A DNA stretch of 64,000 nucleotides from positions 6,949,001 to 7,013,000 of the forward strand of contig OX419756.1 of NCBI GenBank assembly GCA_948567375.1. Direction: 5' to 3'. The translations under genes were made by a program, and so were the position numbers. This DNA is from Lunularia cruciata (lineage: Eukaryota; Streptophyta; Marchantiopsida; Lunulariales; Lunulariaceae). A model generated the notes under the pieces. That model made no database searches. It saw only the letters and a program-made list of their open reading frames with translations, and was not told the origin of the DNA. Shown piece after piece: positions 11,078 through 22,295 of this stretch (positions within the stretch are counted from its first letter, which is position 1; the number at the start of each line of letters is the position of its first letter).

Positions 11078-11709
11078 TTATATATATATATCTCGCTACA
11101 CGACATATATCATCCACTATTGACATAAAACTCATATATAAACCATATACATACTTTAAAATGTCACAATAATTTATTTATTTATATCACTAGAATCAAT
11201 CCAACTCAGATCAGTATTTGATTTATCATTTTATAAATTACTAACAATTAGATACTGATTATAGTCAAGCCACACTCACTCTAGCTAAAAGAATTCAGGT
11301 GATACTCTTCTAACTCTGTTCACCATAGCCAAGAACTCAAAGGCTCAACATCAAAGAAATGAACTCCTTGGAGTTACATTTCAAAAGTATACTTTGGATT
11401 CGAGCTAGATTCAAAACCCTAATAATCTCGCTGACCCAATGGTGCAAAGCGACGGTGAGCCCCACCATGAAGTCAGTACCTCAAACACAAAATCTGACCT
11501 TCAGAAAGTAGTCTATGAAATATTGCTAAAATACCTCTAATTATTATCACTGCAACTCTAGTGTCCAAGCAATCTAGATGCGATATTACAAATGACGTGA
11601 CAGTTGTCGTGCATATATATATCACTACACAACATACATTGCTATCAACAGCATACACTATAGACACATAACTCACACATAAATCATACATAGACTCTAA
11701 AGTATCACA
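11078..11709 (-). repeat. 3' LTR remnant of family B
   Basis: Positions 11185-11605 match 53360-53795 in the same orientation over about 430 bp (ATCAAYYCAACTCAG, AGTCAAGCCA, TAGCCAAGAACTC, AATCTGACCKTCAGAAAGTA and AAAATACCTCTAA), diverged but clearly homologous. The minus-strand LTR start would be TGTGATACTTTAGAG at 11709, next to a purine tract. The left limit is uncertain: 11078-11172 also resembles 11612-11711, an internal duplication, and the rest of the LTR appears to be lost beside the tandem array. Confidence 0.6.
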
Positions 11710-11710
11710 A

Positions 11711-11733
11711 TCGCCCCCACCCCCCTCCTCCCT
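11711..11733 (-). other. Polypurine tract of family B
   Basis: On the minus strand this reads as an uninterrupted purine-rich run with long G tracts, immediately before the TGTGATAC presumed LTR start. It is positioned correctly between the end of pol (12034) and the LTR, as expected for the second-strand primer site. Confidence 0.5.
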
Positions 11734-12033
11734 AGCTGGCGGTTAGGTCCTTCTAACTCCAAATAGCCATCTACTCCAAGTATATGGTATAACTTATGAC
11801 GGGCAAAGATCAAGAGGCCGGGTGCTATCGAGCCCCATCGTAAGTCGCATGTTTGCAATCTATACCATATAAAGGATGAAGAAGTCATAGGTCAACTACA
11901 TCTAGGACATAACCACTATCCTTAAGGAACCACCATAAGGGGAGGAGTCATACATGCCATATGCCATCCTCTCAAATAGCTATCATACTAACATAATAGC
12001 AACTCCACCAGAAGAGCCACATAACATACACCT

Positions 12034-13467
12034 CTAGCTTGCATGTTCAAATGCCAAGCTTGGGTCCATAGTACCATCAATGTTTAGGAGGCGGTATGGT
12101 GCACAATTGTACACATGATCCTTCCAAACAACTCCATCACGTCCTTCCAACACAAGGACTCCAAATGGCAAAACCTTGTGCACTTTCAAGATAGTGCGGC
12201 CTATAGAAGTATCAAGTGTCATCAATGTTGTATGTTGTAGGTATACATAGTCCCTTGGATGAAATTGATGAATTGAGGGTCTATAACCTACTCCTTGAAT
12301 AGTAGCATAGCATAAAGTATCTCTATGCTGAGAAATCACCAAGTTCTCAAAGGCCATCAACACCATTCTACAAAAGGTCTCTGCCCGTTGAGAACATACG
12401 CTCATCCATACATTTGGATTATCCAAGTCAAAAATTATAGTAGCATCTCGATGAATGGCTACATGTAAATATGGATCTCGTCCATAGAGTAGAAAGTAAG
12501 GAGAGAAGGATGCTAAGGAGAATTTTTGGTTAAACCAATAGCCCATGGCCAACCAAGGTAACTAGAGATCCCAATCTCCTAAGTGGCTTCTATGCAAACC
12601 ATACTTTTGCAATCCTCTCTTCATCGTTTGAACCACTCTCTGCACTAAGCCATCTGCCTCAGGGTGATCTTGAGAGGTAGTACTATTATCAATCAAAGGT
12701 TTGTCACACAAGACCTGAAATTCCCCCAAGAACTCTATACCTTCATCAGTCAAAACCTCAATTAGTGCACCAAAATGACTAAGAACCAAATCTAGGAATG
12801 AATAAGCTATCCCTTCACTGGACTTGTCAAGAAGTGCCACCAACTCAATCCACTTGGAGAAGTGCTCCACCATCACCAAAACAGACTGATGATGTCTCAT
12901 AGTCATTGGTAAAGGTCCAATAAAGTCCAAACTCCAACAATAACCCAATCCCATGATAGGTAATGGGTGTAACTATAGTGTAGGAGCATTGAATGATGCT
13001 CTAACTTGGTCACAAACCACGCATCTTGCAACAAATTATTGTACATTGGTTTGCATACCATGCCACCAATAATGACTCTAGAGTAAGCTATATGTACGCT
13101 TTACTCCAAAATGTCCTAGCTCCTCATAAGCATGATGGACCAATTGTAGTCTTTGAGATGGAAGTTATACTACTCACACTCAACCATCCTCCTATACCCA
13201 AAGAAGGTGTCTCCTCTCCAAATTGAACCGCTTGGCTTGCTGAAGGACACAATCTCTTTCCTTGGTCCCAACAATGCCACCCACAACACTAGTGCAAAGA
13301 TAGTCCACCACTAAGATATCATCATGAATGTCTCGCTGAACTGTACTACTATCTCTACTCTTTAGATTTGTGACCTCAATAACTTCTCTTGTATGTGTTG
13401 AGAGAGGTACCACCAAAGCCTTAGAAAATATATAGAGAAAGGTAGATGCATGCCAGCATAGCGCCAT
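12034..13467 (-). pseudogene. Family B integrase and C-terminal domain remnant
   Basis: The minus strand encodes the zinc-binding end of integrase near 13000 (WWHGM, then VARCVVCDQ), the core beginning at 12954 (SLDFIGPLP with the first catalytic Asp, LTDEGIEF with the second) and HPEADGLVQRV, where the usual catalytic Glu (TERV or VERV) is Gln. The following frame 12034-12552 continues with LLYGRDPYL, HPRDYVYLQ and a conserved tail VLEGRDGVVWKDHV. Stops separate the two frames. There is no chromodomain of the type seen in families A and C. A catalytically dead remnant. Confidence 0.8.
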
Positions 13468-14413
13468 CTCCTCATTTGTCTCACCATGCCAATGTGCTTT
13501 GATCTGATTCTACTAGTTGGGACATGGGTTCCTACTCAACCCGTTTGCATCATGATCCGCCACTCTAGGTCATGAAAAATTGTGGAATCATACTCCTACA
13601 AAATTTAAGCCTATTGTGCAAGCTTCCTTGAAAGCTTGTTGGATTCCATCAACCACTTCAGTGGCTGATGATCAATGATGAGAGTAAAGGGGCTACCAAA
13701 TAGGTAACATCAGAAATGTGCTACTGCCAAGCACTCTCCCTCATATGAACTATACTTTACTTCCACTGAATTGTTGGAGCAACTAGCATAGGCCACCACA
13801 AACTCCTTTCCCTCATCATCATGTGGGTGAGCACTGCTCCAAGCCCCAACATACTCCAATCAATGTGAACTTGAAATGGTCATCCTCTGATTGATCTCCT
13901 TAAAAAAGAGTAGATGTCAAACTCTCCTTGAGCTCTACAAAAGATCTCTCCTGCTCATCTCCCCAACACCACTCCTATGTAAGCTTGGTCAGCTTTGTCA
14001 AGGCCTTGGTAATAGCACTAAACCCTCTAATAGAAGTTTGCCAAGGAATGCTTGCACTCTGCTAAGATCCATAGCTCAAGGAATGCGTGCAATAGCCTCC
14101 ACCTTGGTCTACTAAACACCAAGTCCTCCAGTGAAGATAGTGTGACCAAAATACTCAACCTGCTCATGGAAGAACCAACACTTCACAGGATGTAATTTGA
14201 GTCCATGAGATCTCAATCTCTCAAACACCTCCAACAATTGTCTCTCGTGCTCTCCACCGTAGTGCTATAGACCCAAATGTCATCAATATAGTACCGAGCA
14301 AAATCCAATCTAGCTAGGATCTTATCCATGAGCCTTTGGAACTCAACAAGAGCGTTCTTTAACCTAAATGGTATGAACCTCCACTAATATAACACATCCT
14401 TGCCATGAGGATC
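13468..14413 (-). pseudogene. Family B RNase H and distal reverse transcriptase remnant
   Basis: On the minus strand, RT motif YYIDDIWVYS is read near 14260-14300 (the catalytic Asp pair), followed by thumb-like VEYFGHTIF. RNase H follows with YASCSNNSVEVKYSSYEGE and the HQPLKWLMESNKLSRKLAQ segment near 13600-13680. Numerous stops and frame changes interrupt it. The sequence is cut at 14413 by element A1 and resumes at 20999. Confidence 0.75.
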
Positions 14414-15150
14414 TGTAATACCAAGAGCTAGCCATATGATCTAGATGTGAAATTTGGTTTGGTAACATCTAGAATGATGTTATACATGATGGTCAAAATA
14501 GATCAAATAGAAGTATCACCAAAAGAATACTTCTACTAATAGAGCATAAACCAAAATAGACTTGAGAACCTTCGAACCAATAGCTAGACATATGATTTAA
14601 AGATGAGAATTGATTTGGTAACATCTAGAGGGATGTTACACATAATGGACTAAATAGATCAGAAAGAGGTATCACTAAAAGGAGACTTCTACTAATAGAA
14701 TAAGAACCGAAATATACTTGAAATCTTTGAAGGCAATTTTGGAGGCCTAAACGGATGAATTAGACCTTGAAAATGTGCAAATCCCCCCCCCCAACAAAGG
14801 GAAGGTTAGCCTTCCTACCGCTTGGTTTGTCTCATTGAGAGCTTTCCAACGGTACCTTACTCACATGATTCTAAGACTCTGACAAGAAGATTCCCTAAAA
14901 GATTCCTTCCGGTCAAAGCTTGTTTGACCAACCAGATAGGACCTAGACCAACATGTCACCCATCCAAGTAAATAATCCAAGGGTGGAGCTTGTTGACATG
15001 TCATCTATCTATGTGCCTTATCCTATGGTGGAGCTTCCTTGGAGTAGATCCTCTTTGTCTATTTAATAAAGAGAAGGTGCTCCTTTGGACACCGAATGTT
15101 GAGTGTGTAATTTGTGATTCTCTCTCTTCTCTTGTCCTCGGAGTATTACA
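14414..15150 (+). repeat. A1 5' LTR
   Basis: Begins TGTAATACCAAGAGC and ends GAGTATTACA (TG...CA). It contains a poly-C run near 14787 and a TATA-like CTATTTAATAAAGAG near 15058, about 90 bp before the LTR end. The same boundaries are seen in A2, and reverse-complemented in A3, A4 and the solo LTR. Confidence 0.95.
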
Positions 15151-15151
15151 A

Positions 15152-15163
15152 TGGTATCAAATC
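15152..15163 (+). other. A1 primer-binding site
   Basis: TGGTATCAAATC, one base after the LTR. It is complementary to the 3' end of initiator tRNA-Met (consensus TGGTATCAGAGC) with substitutions. A2 has the closer TGGTATCAAAGC. Confidence 0.75.
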
Positions 15164-15753
15164 AAGTATCTTAGTCCAAGAGAGTGGATCACCCCTCTTG
15201 GAAGAGCATGAACTACTGAAACTGAGTAATTTGAAGTGGAGAACATAGAGTAGTTGCTAGACTAAGGAAGGACTTTAGAGAGCAGACGGGTTGGATGCAT
15301 CGGGAGGACAATTTCCCGCACCTAGCTTTCCATTCCCAAATCCATTCCACATCAAGGTTATGTACATCTAGCATGAGCAAATGATGGTATCGCTAGTTTA
15401 TCACTTTGGCACAATATTCATGGACAGGGTGATGAACTCACCAAACCTGGTGATTCTACCTTTGGTGATATATGATGTAGAATGGGATTTGACAATCTAC
15501 ATTCTACTATGATGATATGGATGTGAATGTCCCAAATCCTCTCCTTTTCAACACTCAAGTAGAAATCTATTATGTAGTGAGACCAAAAGTGATGTTTAGA
15601 GATTTTGTGGATAGAAATTTTGGCGAGGAGTATTATCAATGAGTGATAGCTTTTGAGATCCCAATGGTAGTTCCGATAGTTTTTGTGCACTCCAGAGTGA
15701 TCATATTGACTATGTATTGAAGTAGACATTAGCAATTGAGTGTTGTAGGAACC

Positions 15754-16827
15754 ATGGATCCGCAATTGCAAGAGCTGGTGCAAGGAATGCAAGGGATGTT
15801 GAATGAATTTCAAGAGATTAAGATGACCATGGAGACATTACAAAGTCAAGTGCAGACCCTCAAGAACAATCAAGCCATGCAAGAAAAAGAGCCGTCTCAA
15901 AACCCAGTATCTGCGACTAAAGTACTTGGAGAGGCACCTATGCCTACAAACCCTATCAACAATGAAGCCACATTGCTACTCCAAATGAAGAAGACCTACA
16001 ACATTGAGCCTTACAAGGGGTAGCGTATGATGGAAGAAGTGGAAAATTGGATCTCGAGAATGAATCGATATTTCCAATTGTTCTCAATAGAGATCACAAA
16101 GCATGCTACAAGTGTGTTTGCATGTGGGTACTTGATCGATAAAGCCCTCACATGGTATGATGCTTGGGAATGATCCATGTTAGCAAAGAGAAGGGAGGTC
16201 ACGTGGACATCAATGCAAGAAGGATTGTTGAAGAATTTCCAATCAGTGGATTCTGTGCGGATGGCTCAACCCCGACTATATGGATTGAGACAAAAGAACA
16301 GCAAACAAGAGTATGTGGAGGTATTTTTGGATCTACAGGTTGCAATTACCAACATAAGTCCAGCAAAGGCTCTCAACAATTTCAAACAAGGGTTAAAGAA
16401 GCGGATTTGCCAAGAAGTCATGGTGCAAAATCCCCGCACGGTATTTGAAGCCATTGCTTATGCACAAAGAAAAGCAAGACCAATGGATGGAGGTGAAGGA
16501 GTAGTTCTACCTCAACATTATCAGGCAGAAATGCCACACATGGGTGGGCCCATGCCAATGGAATTGGGCAACCTTTGATTTTGAGATCAAGGAGCACGAC
16601 CGCTTTAAAGGGAGCGTGGATGGGTAGAAGAACAAAGAGATGGAGTCCCATGAGGAGAACAACGCCATTGTTACAATTGTGGCCATATTGGGCACATATC
16701 TACCAACTGTTGCACTTGTTTCCCTAGAGGCCCTCGGACTTCATATAGGTGATCTTTGAACAACATGGAGAGGCGCATTGAAGAGGAGGAGGTGGAAAAC
16801 ACTTTGGAAAATGAAGATCGCCTGTAA
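15754..16827 (+). pseudogene. A1 gag remnant
   Basis: ATG at 15754 opens MDPQLQELVQGMQGML, a predicted N-terminal coiled coil (to about residue 50) typical of chromovirus Gag. In-frame stops are TAG 16021, TGA 16171 and TGA 16576. The same frame resumes after each and contains an intact CCHC knuckle CYNCGHIGHISTNC at 16669-16710. Gag ends at TAA 16825-16827, a stop that all four A copies share. The stop at 16021 is also present at the same codon in A2, while A3 has TGG and A4 has CAA. Confidence 0.85.
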
Positions 16828-16922
16828 ATGTACCTCACGGCCTTACTAGCTCAATAAGGAAGAAGAGAAGCAAGGGAAGGAAGAAGAATAATGTGCAAAG
16901 ATCCCGAAAGACAACCTCATAA

Positions 16923-19900
16923 TTGATTGTCATGAATGGAGTACTAGAAGGCAATCAAGTGAAAGTATTAATTGATCCAAGAGCAACAAAGAATTTCTTA
17001 TCTCGCTTTGTTGCAATAAGATTAGGAATGGATCTAGAGAGAGATGGGAGTGAAGAAGTAGAGTTGCCTAACGGGTAAACAAAGAGGATTGGATCATTAC
17101 CTAAACAGGTAACATTCTCTATAGGAGAATATCAAGAAGCAATTGAGTGGCAAGTGATACAATTAGCTCATTATGATGTAATCTTAGGCATGCCATGGAT
17201 AGAGCATTACAACCCTATGGTAGATTGGAGGGAGAAAGTAGTGAGAACACACCAATGGTCAATCATTTGGGTTAAAGAAAAATTACCTAGACAAGATCTG
17301 CCTCTATACGTCATAGGGATTGCAATTGTCTGTAAGACCAATAGATGTTTCATGGGTCTAATAAGAGAAGTCTTGAGTGCACAACTCAATGGACAAATTC
17401 CAAAGAAATTGAAGGTTGTGGTGGATGAATTTCAAGATGTCTTTCTCGATGATCTACCCTCAAGATTACAAACAAAAAGGAGAGTAGATCATAAAATTGA
17501 GACACTCCCGGGAAAGACACCTCCTTGTAAGGCCCCGTATCGCCTATCACCTCATGAGTTAGAGGAGTGTAAGACTCAAATTGAGGAGATGTTGCAGAAG
17601 GGGTTCATCCAACCTAATGTATCACCATATGGAGCTCTTGTCTTGTTTGTGAAGAAAAAGGATGGTATAATGCGCATGTGCATTGACTATTGAGGTCTCA
17701 ATCAGAAACAGTGAAGAACAAATACCCCTTACCTTGCATAGATGACCTGTTTGATCAACTCCATAGAGAGAGATACTTCACCAAATTGGACTTACGGAGT
17801 GGTACAATCAAATCCAAATTGCAAAGGAGGATGTGTACAAAACTGCCTTTTGAAATAGGTATGGCCACTTTGAGTATCTTGTGATGCCTTTTGGCCTCAC
17901 CAATGCACCTGCGACCCTCATGAGTCTAATAATGACATATTTTGTCCAAACTTGGATAAGTCTGTTATTGTCTTCTTGGATGATAGCTTAGTATATGGTA
18001 GTATGATGACAGAACACAAACAACATCTACAAGAGGTCCTCCAGAGTCTAAGACAAAATCAATTGTACGCCAAAATCTCAAAGTGTGAGTTTGGCAAGTC
18101 TAAAGTAGACTACTTGGGGCATAGAGTAAGTGTAGAGGGTATTCAAGTATTGACGAATAAAATAGAGGTCATTCAAAAATAGAGTGCCCCAGAAGATCAG
18201 ATTCAACTCAAGAGCTTCTTGAGGTTGATGGGATTCTATTGTAGATTTGTCAAGGACTTCTCCAAGGTTGCACAACCTTTAACGGCACTACTTGGCAAGA
18301 GGAAGAAGTAGACATGGGGAACTGCACAATAATTGGTCTTTCAAGAATTGAAAGTTGCCTTGCTACATGCACCAATCTTGAATTGGTATGACCCAAAATG
18401 TCCAATCAAGTTGGCTACAAATGCATCAAGCGTAGCAATAGGAGCAGTCCTACAACAAGAGTGGCATGATGGATGGCATCAAATTGCATATTTCTTTTGA
18501 AAGTTATTACCGGCGGAGCGCAACTACCACACCACAGAACGAGAAGAGTTGGCCATCGTTGTGGCAACCAAGCATTGGAAGCACTATTTGGGCAAGAAGG
18601 CATTTGTAGTAGAGATAGACCACAAACCTCTAGTCTACCTCAAGACACAGACAGATCTATCTTGTCGCCAGATTCAGTGGGCAGAGTGGCAACAACACTT
18701 CAACATGACAATCACCTACGTGGAAGGTAAGAAGCAACTTGCAGATGCATTCACCCGCATGCCAATGGCAAATAACTTGGTGGCAGAGGTTAAGATTAGC
18801 CCTCAATTTTGGCCAAAGATTCTAGCTGCTACAAAAACTGATCCATAGATTGTAGAAGTGCAATCATCCAAAGGTGTCACTAGCACCCAAGGACTCACCT
18901 TTTGTGATGGTAGATCATGGATCCCAAATGTCCCAAACTTACGTACCACCATTCTAGTGGAATGTCATGATTCTGCCATTGTAGGTCATGTTGGAGTGGA
19001 CAAGACCTTGGATGCAATCCAACGCCATTATTATTGGCCTAAGATGAGTAATGACGTGATGGACTACGTGCACAGCTGCCTACTTTGTCAACAAAACAAA
19101 GCTTCTATTCAAGCTCCTGCTGGGCTCCTTCAACCTCTCCCCACGCCTATCTAACGTTGGGAACAAGTGAGTATGGATCTCATCTGTGAAATACCCAAGA
19201 CTACCTCAGGGTTTGACTCCATCGTGGTCTTTGTGGACTAGCTCAGCAAAATGATTCATGTACGTCCTACCACTAAGGATGTGACCGCTCTACAACTAGC
19301 TCAATTATACTTAGATGCAGTCTTCTCTCACCATGGCTTGTCTAGAGTACTCATCACTAATAGAGGCACTCAATTCACCACTTTGTTTTGGCAAACACTC
19401 TTTAGTTTCTTCAAAACCAAGTTGGCCATGTCCACATCTTACCATCCACAAACAGATGGCTAAATAGAGCGGCTAATCGCACAATTGAAGACATGTTACA
19501 CGGCTTCACATTAAAAGAGCAAGAGAGGTGGGACACCCTACTACCGTTGGTGGAATTTGCTTATAACAATTTAGTGAATGCATCCACCCAAGTCACTCTT
19601 TTCTTCCTCATGTATGGTGAGCATCCACTCACACCTTCTAGCTTGATGAAGATCCGTCCAGTGGCTACCAAGGTTGATGTAGTCAACACGTTTGTTTCTA
19701 GAATCCAACAAGGTGTGGAGAGCGCCAAGCACAGATTACTGATTGCACAAAATCAACAAAAATAGTATGCTGATGCACACCGTAGGCACATGGAGCTCAA
19801 TGTTGGGGGTCAAGTGTGGCTATCAACAACCAACCTCACATTAGTTGGACCTTGTAAGCTAAGACCTCGTTTTATTGGACCTTTCTTGATTCTTCGTTGC

Positions 19901-20248
19901 GTCGGCGCTATGGCCTAGCACCTTGAGCTACCACCACACATGAAGATTTGTCCCATGTTCCATGTTTCCCTACTACCCAAATATGCTCCCCGCTCAGGCC
20001 AAGGTCATTCCACCCAAGACATTTGACCTTGTCCGACACTCGTTGATGGCATAGAGGAATATGAAGTGGAGTGTATTCTCCAAAAATGCATGTGTGGTAC
20101 TTGCCATCCATGGGTGGACTATCTAGTATAGTGGAAAGATTACCCCTTCTATGACGCAACCTAATAGCCCGCTGCCAATTTGACACATGCACCGGTGTTG
20201 GTGCAAGCATTTGAGCAACAGTTGCACAACGAGGACGTTGTGTCTTAA
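16923..20248 (+). pseudogene. A1 pol remnant (PR-RT-RH-IN-chromodomain)
   Basis: The frame is -1 relative to gag. Retropepsin motif reads LIDPRAT at about 16971 (A2 has LIDPGAT). RT spans about 17530-18180, with VKKKDG, DYxGLNQ and [10 protein letters not shown]. RNase H lies at about 18400-18720 (ATNASS, TTEREELAIV and DHKPLVYL). The integrase zinc motif lies at about 18960-19100 (HVGVDKTL, CLLCQQNK), then the core MDLICEIPK, ITNRGTQF (Asp to Asn) and HPQTDG. A chromodomain follows at about 20046-20170 (EEYEVECILQ to PWVDYLV). There are at least eight stops and some indels. Non-functional. Confidence 0.88.
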
Positions 20249-20261
20249 AAGGAAGGAGGTC
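20249..20261 (+). other. A1 polypurine tract
   Basis: AAGGAAGGAGGTC directly before the 3' LTR. It is a purine run in the expected place for plus-strand priming; A2 has AAAAGGAGGGAGGTC at the same place. Confidence 0.75.
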
Positions 20262-20998
20262 TGTAATACCAAGAGCTAGCCATATGATCTAGATGTGAAA
20301 TTTGGTTTGGTAATATCTAGAATGATGTTATACATGATGGTCAAAATAGATCAAATAGAAATATCACCAAAAGAGTACTTCTACTAATAGAGTAGAACCA
20401 AAATAGACTTGAGAACCTTAGAACCAATAGCTAGACATATGATTTAAAGGTGAGAATTGGTTTGGTAACATCTAGAAGGATGTTACATATGATGGACTAA
20501 ATAGATCAGAAGAGGTATCACCAATAGGGGACTTCTACTAATAGAGTAGGAGCCAAAATATGCCCAAAATCTTTGAAGGTAATTTTGGAGGCCTAAACGG
20601 ATGAATTAGGCCTCAAAAATGTGCAATAACCCCCCCCCCCTCAATGGATGAAAGGTTGTTCTTCCCTTACCCCTGGTTTGTCTCATCAAGAGCTTTCCAA
20701 CGGTACCTTACATGATTCTAAGACTCCTACGAGAAGATTCCCTAAAAGATTCCCTCTGGTCAAAGCTTGTTTGACCAACCAAATAGGACCTACACCAACA
20801 TGTCACCCATCCAAGTAAGTAATCCAAGGGTGGATCTTGCTGACATGTCACCTATCTATGTGCCTAATCCTATGGTACAGCTTCCTTGGAGGAGATCCTC
20901 TTTGTCTATATAATAAAGAGAAGGTGCTTCTTTGGGGCACCAAATGTTGAGTGTGTAATTTGTGTTTCTCTCTCTTCTCTTGTCCTCAGAGTATTATA
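20262..20998 (+). repeat. A1 3' LTR
   Basis: Same 737-bp length as the 5' LTR. Starts TGTAATACCAAGAGC and ends GAGTATTATA, with the terminal CA mutated to TA. It is followed by the GGATC target duplication and then by resumed family B RT sequence. Confidence 0.95.
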
Positions 20999-21546
20999 GG
21001 ATCAATAGCCCAAAATTTTATCTTTGACTTATCTTCCTCCTTGATTGGCAATTGATGAGATCTTGCTCAAAGATCCAAAGTATTGAAGACTTTTGCATGC
21101 CCAATTGCATCAAAGATCTCCCCTGGTGTAGGCATGGCATACCAGTCAACCCTAGTTTGTCAGTTAATAGGATGGTAATCTCCACACATCCGCCTATCTG
21201 TGTAGTTGCCATGCATATCCTTCTTGACTGGCATCATTGTAGCTAATGCATACTCTCCATGTGAAATCTCCACCAAATTAGCCTCAAAAAGGTCTCTACT
21301 TTGACTCTAAATCAATGTCCTCTCCATATCACTATTTTGATAAGGATGTCAAAAAACTGATGTATTGCTAGTCAGCTCATTCCAAATACCATGTCCCTTT
21401 AGAGCACCCAAATCCTTCATATTGAAGGCAAAAAACTCATGTAGCTCCTCAAGAACCTCCAAACTCTCCGTCTTTCCTCTCTTGTAAGCTTGGATCCACG
21501 ATTTGGCTCCCAAGTATCCTCTATAAATGTCATAGGAGTGGAAGAC
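20999..21546 (-). pseudogene. Family B proximal reverse transcriptase remnant
   Basis: The minus strand encodes the pre-RT linker (FFAFNMKDLGALKG, in the frame ending at 21349) and then RT blocks MMPVKKDMHGNY, TDRRMCGDY, TPGEIFDAIGHAKVFNTLDL (the TLDL contains the first catalytic Asp) and KFWAIDPHGKDV. The last of these crosses the A1 insertion point (20999 to 14413), showing that the two pieces were once contiguous. Stops are frequent. Cut at 21546 by element A3. Confidence 0.82.
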
Positions 21547-22282
21547 TGTAATACTCCAAGGACAAGAGAAGAGAGAAAACATAGATTTCACACTCAATCA
21601 TCCAATGCCCCAAAGGAGCACCTTCTTTATAGTATAAAGACAAAGAGGATCTACTCCAGGAAGCTTCACCATAGGATTAAGCACACAGATAGATGACATG
21701 TCAGCAAGCTCCACCCTTAATTTACTTACTTACATATCGGTCTTGGTCCTATCTGGTTGGTCAAACAACCTTTGACCACAAGGAATCTTTTAGGGAATCT
21801 TCTTATAGGAATTTTAGAATCATGTGGGTGAAGCAGTATTGGAAATCTCTTGATAAGACATAGCAAGGGAGATGGAAGGCTAGCCTTTCTTCCATTGGGG
21901 AAAAATTTGCACATTTTCAAGGCCTAAATTATCCGTTTAGACCTCCAAAATTACCTCCAAAATTGCCTTTAAAGATTTTGGGCATATTTTGGTTCTTACT
22001 CTAATAGAAGTCCCCTTTTGGTGCTACCTTTTTCTGATCTATTTAGTCCATCATGTGTAACATCCTTCCAAATGTTATCAAACCAATTTTCACATTTAAA
22101 TCATATGTCTAGCTATTGGTTCTAAGGTTTTCAAGTCTATTTCAATTTCTACCCTATTAATAGAAGTACTCTTTTGGTGATACTTCTATTTGATCTATTT
22201 TGACTATCATGTATAACATCATTCCATATGTTACCAAACCAAATTTCACATCTAGATCATATGGCTAGCTCTTGGTATTACA
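21547..22282 (-). repeat. A3 3' LTR
   Basis: Reverse complement of the A-family LTR: plus strand starts TGTAATACTCC and ends CTCTTGGTATTACA. 736 bp, uninterrupted. It is followed at 22283 by the complement of the polypurine tract and the pol stop. Confidence 0.93.
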
Positions 22283-22295
22283 AACCTCTCTCCTT

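Larger units (their letters stand above)
14414..20998 (+). mobile_element. Element A1: full-length Ty3/gypsy chromovirus, defective
   Basis: Two 737-bp LTRs (14414-15150 and 20262-20998) flank a 5.1-kb interior with primer site, gag, protease, RT, RNase H, integrase, chromodomain and polypurine tract. The perfect 5-bp target duplication GGATC lies at 14409-14413 and 20999-21003. It is inserted in the RT gene of family B, in the opposite orientation. By eye the LTRs differ at about 6-7 positions per 100 over the first 330 bp, so it is clearly older than A2. It carries many stops, and integrase reads ITNRGTQF where the second catalytic Asp should be. Confidence 0.95.

Noticed and set aside
15418..15813. 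Minus-strand frame in the A1 leader (and its counterpart at 34373-34594)
   Set aside because: It is antisense to the untranslated leader and gag start; it recurs only because the leader is repeated between copies.
16021..16023. Programmed readthrough of TAG in gag
   Set aside because: A3 has TGG and A4 CAA here and further stops follow in both A1 and A2, so a lesion is the simpler explanation; kept only as an alternative.
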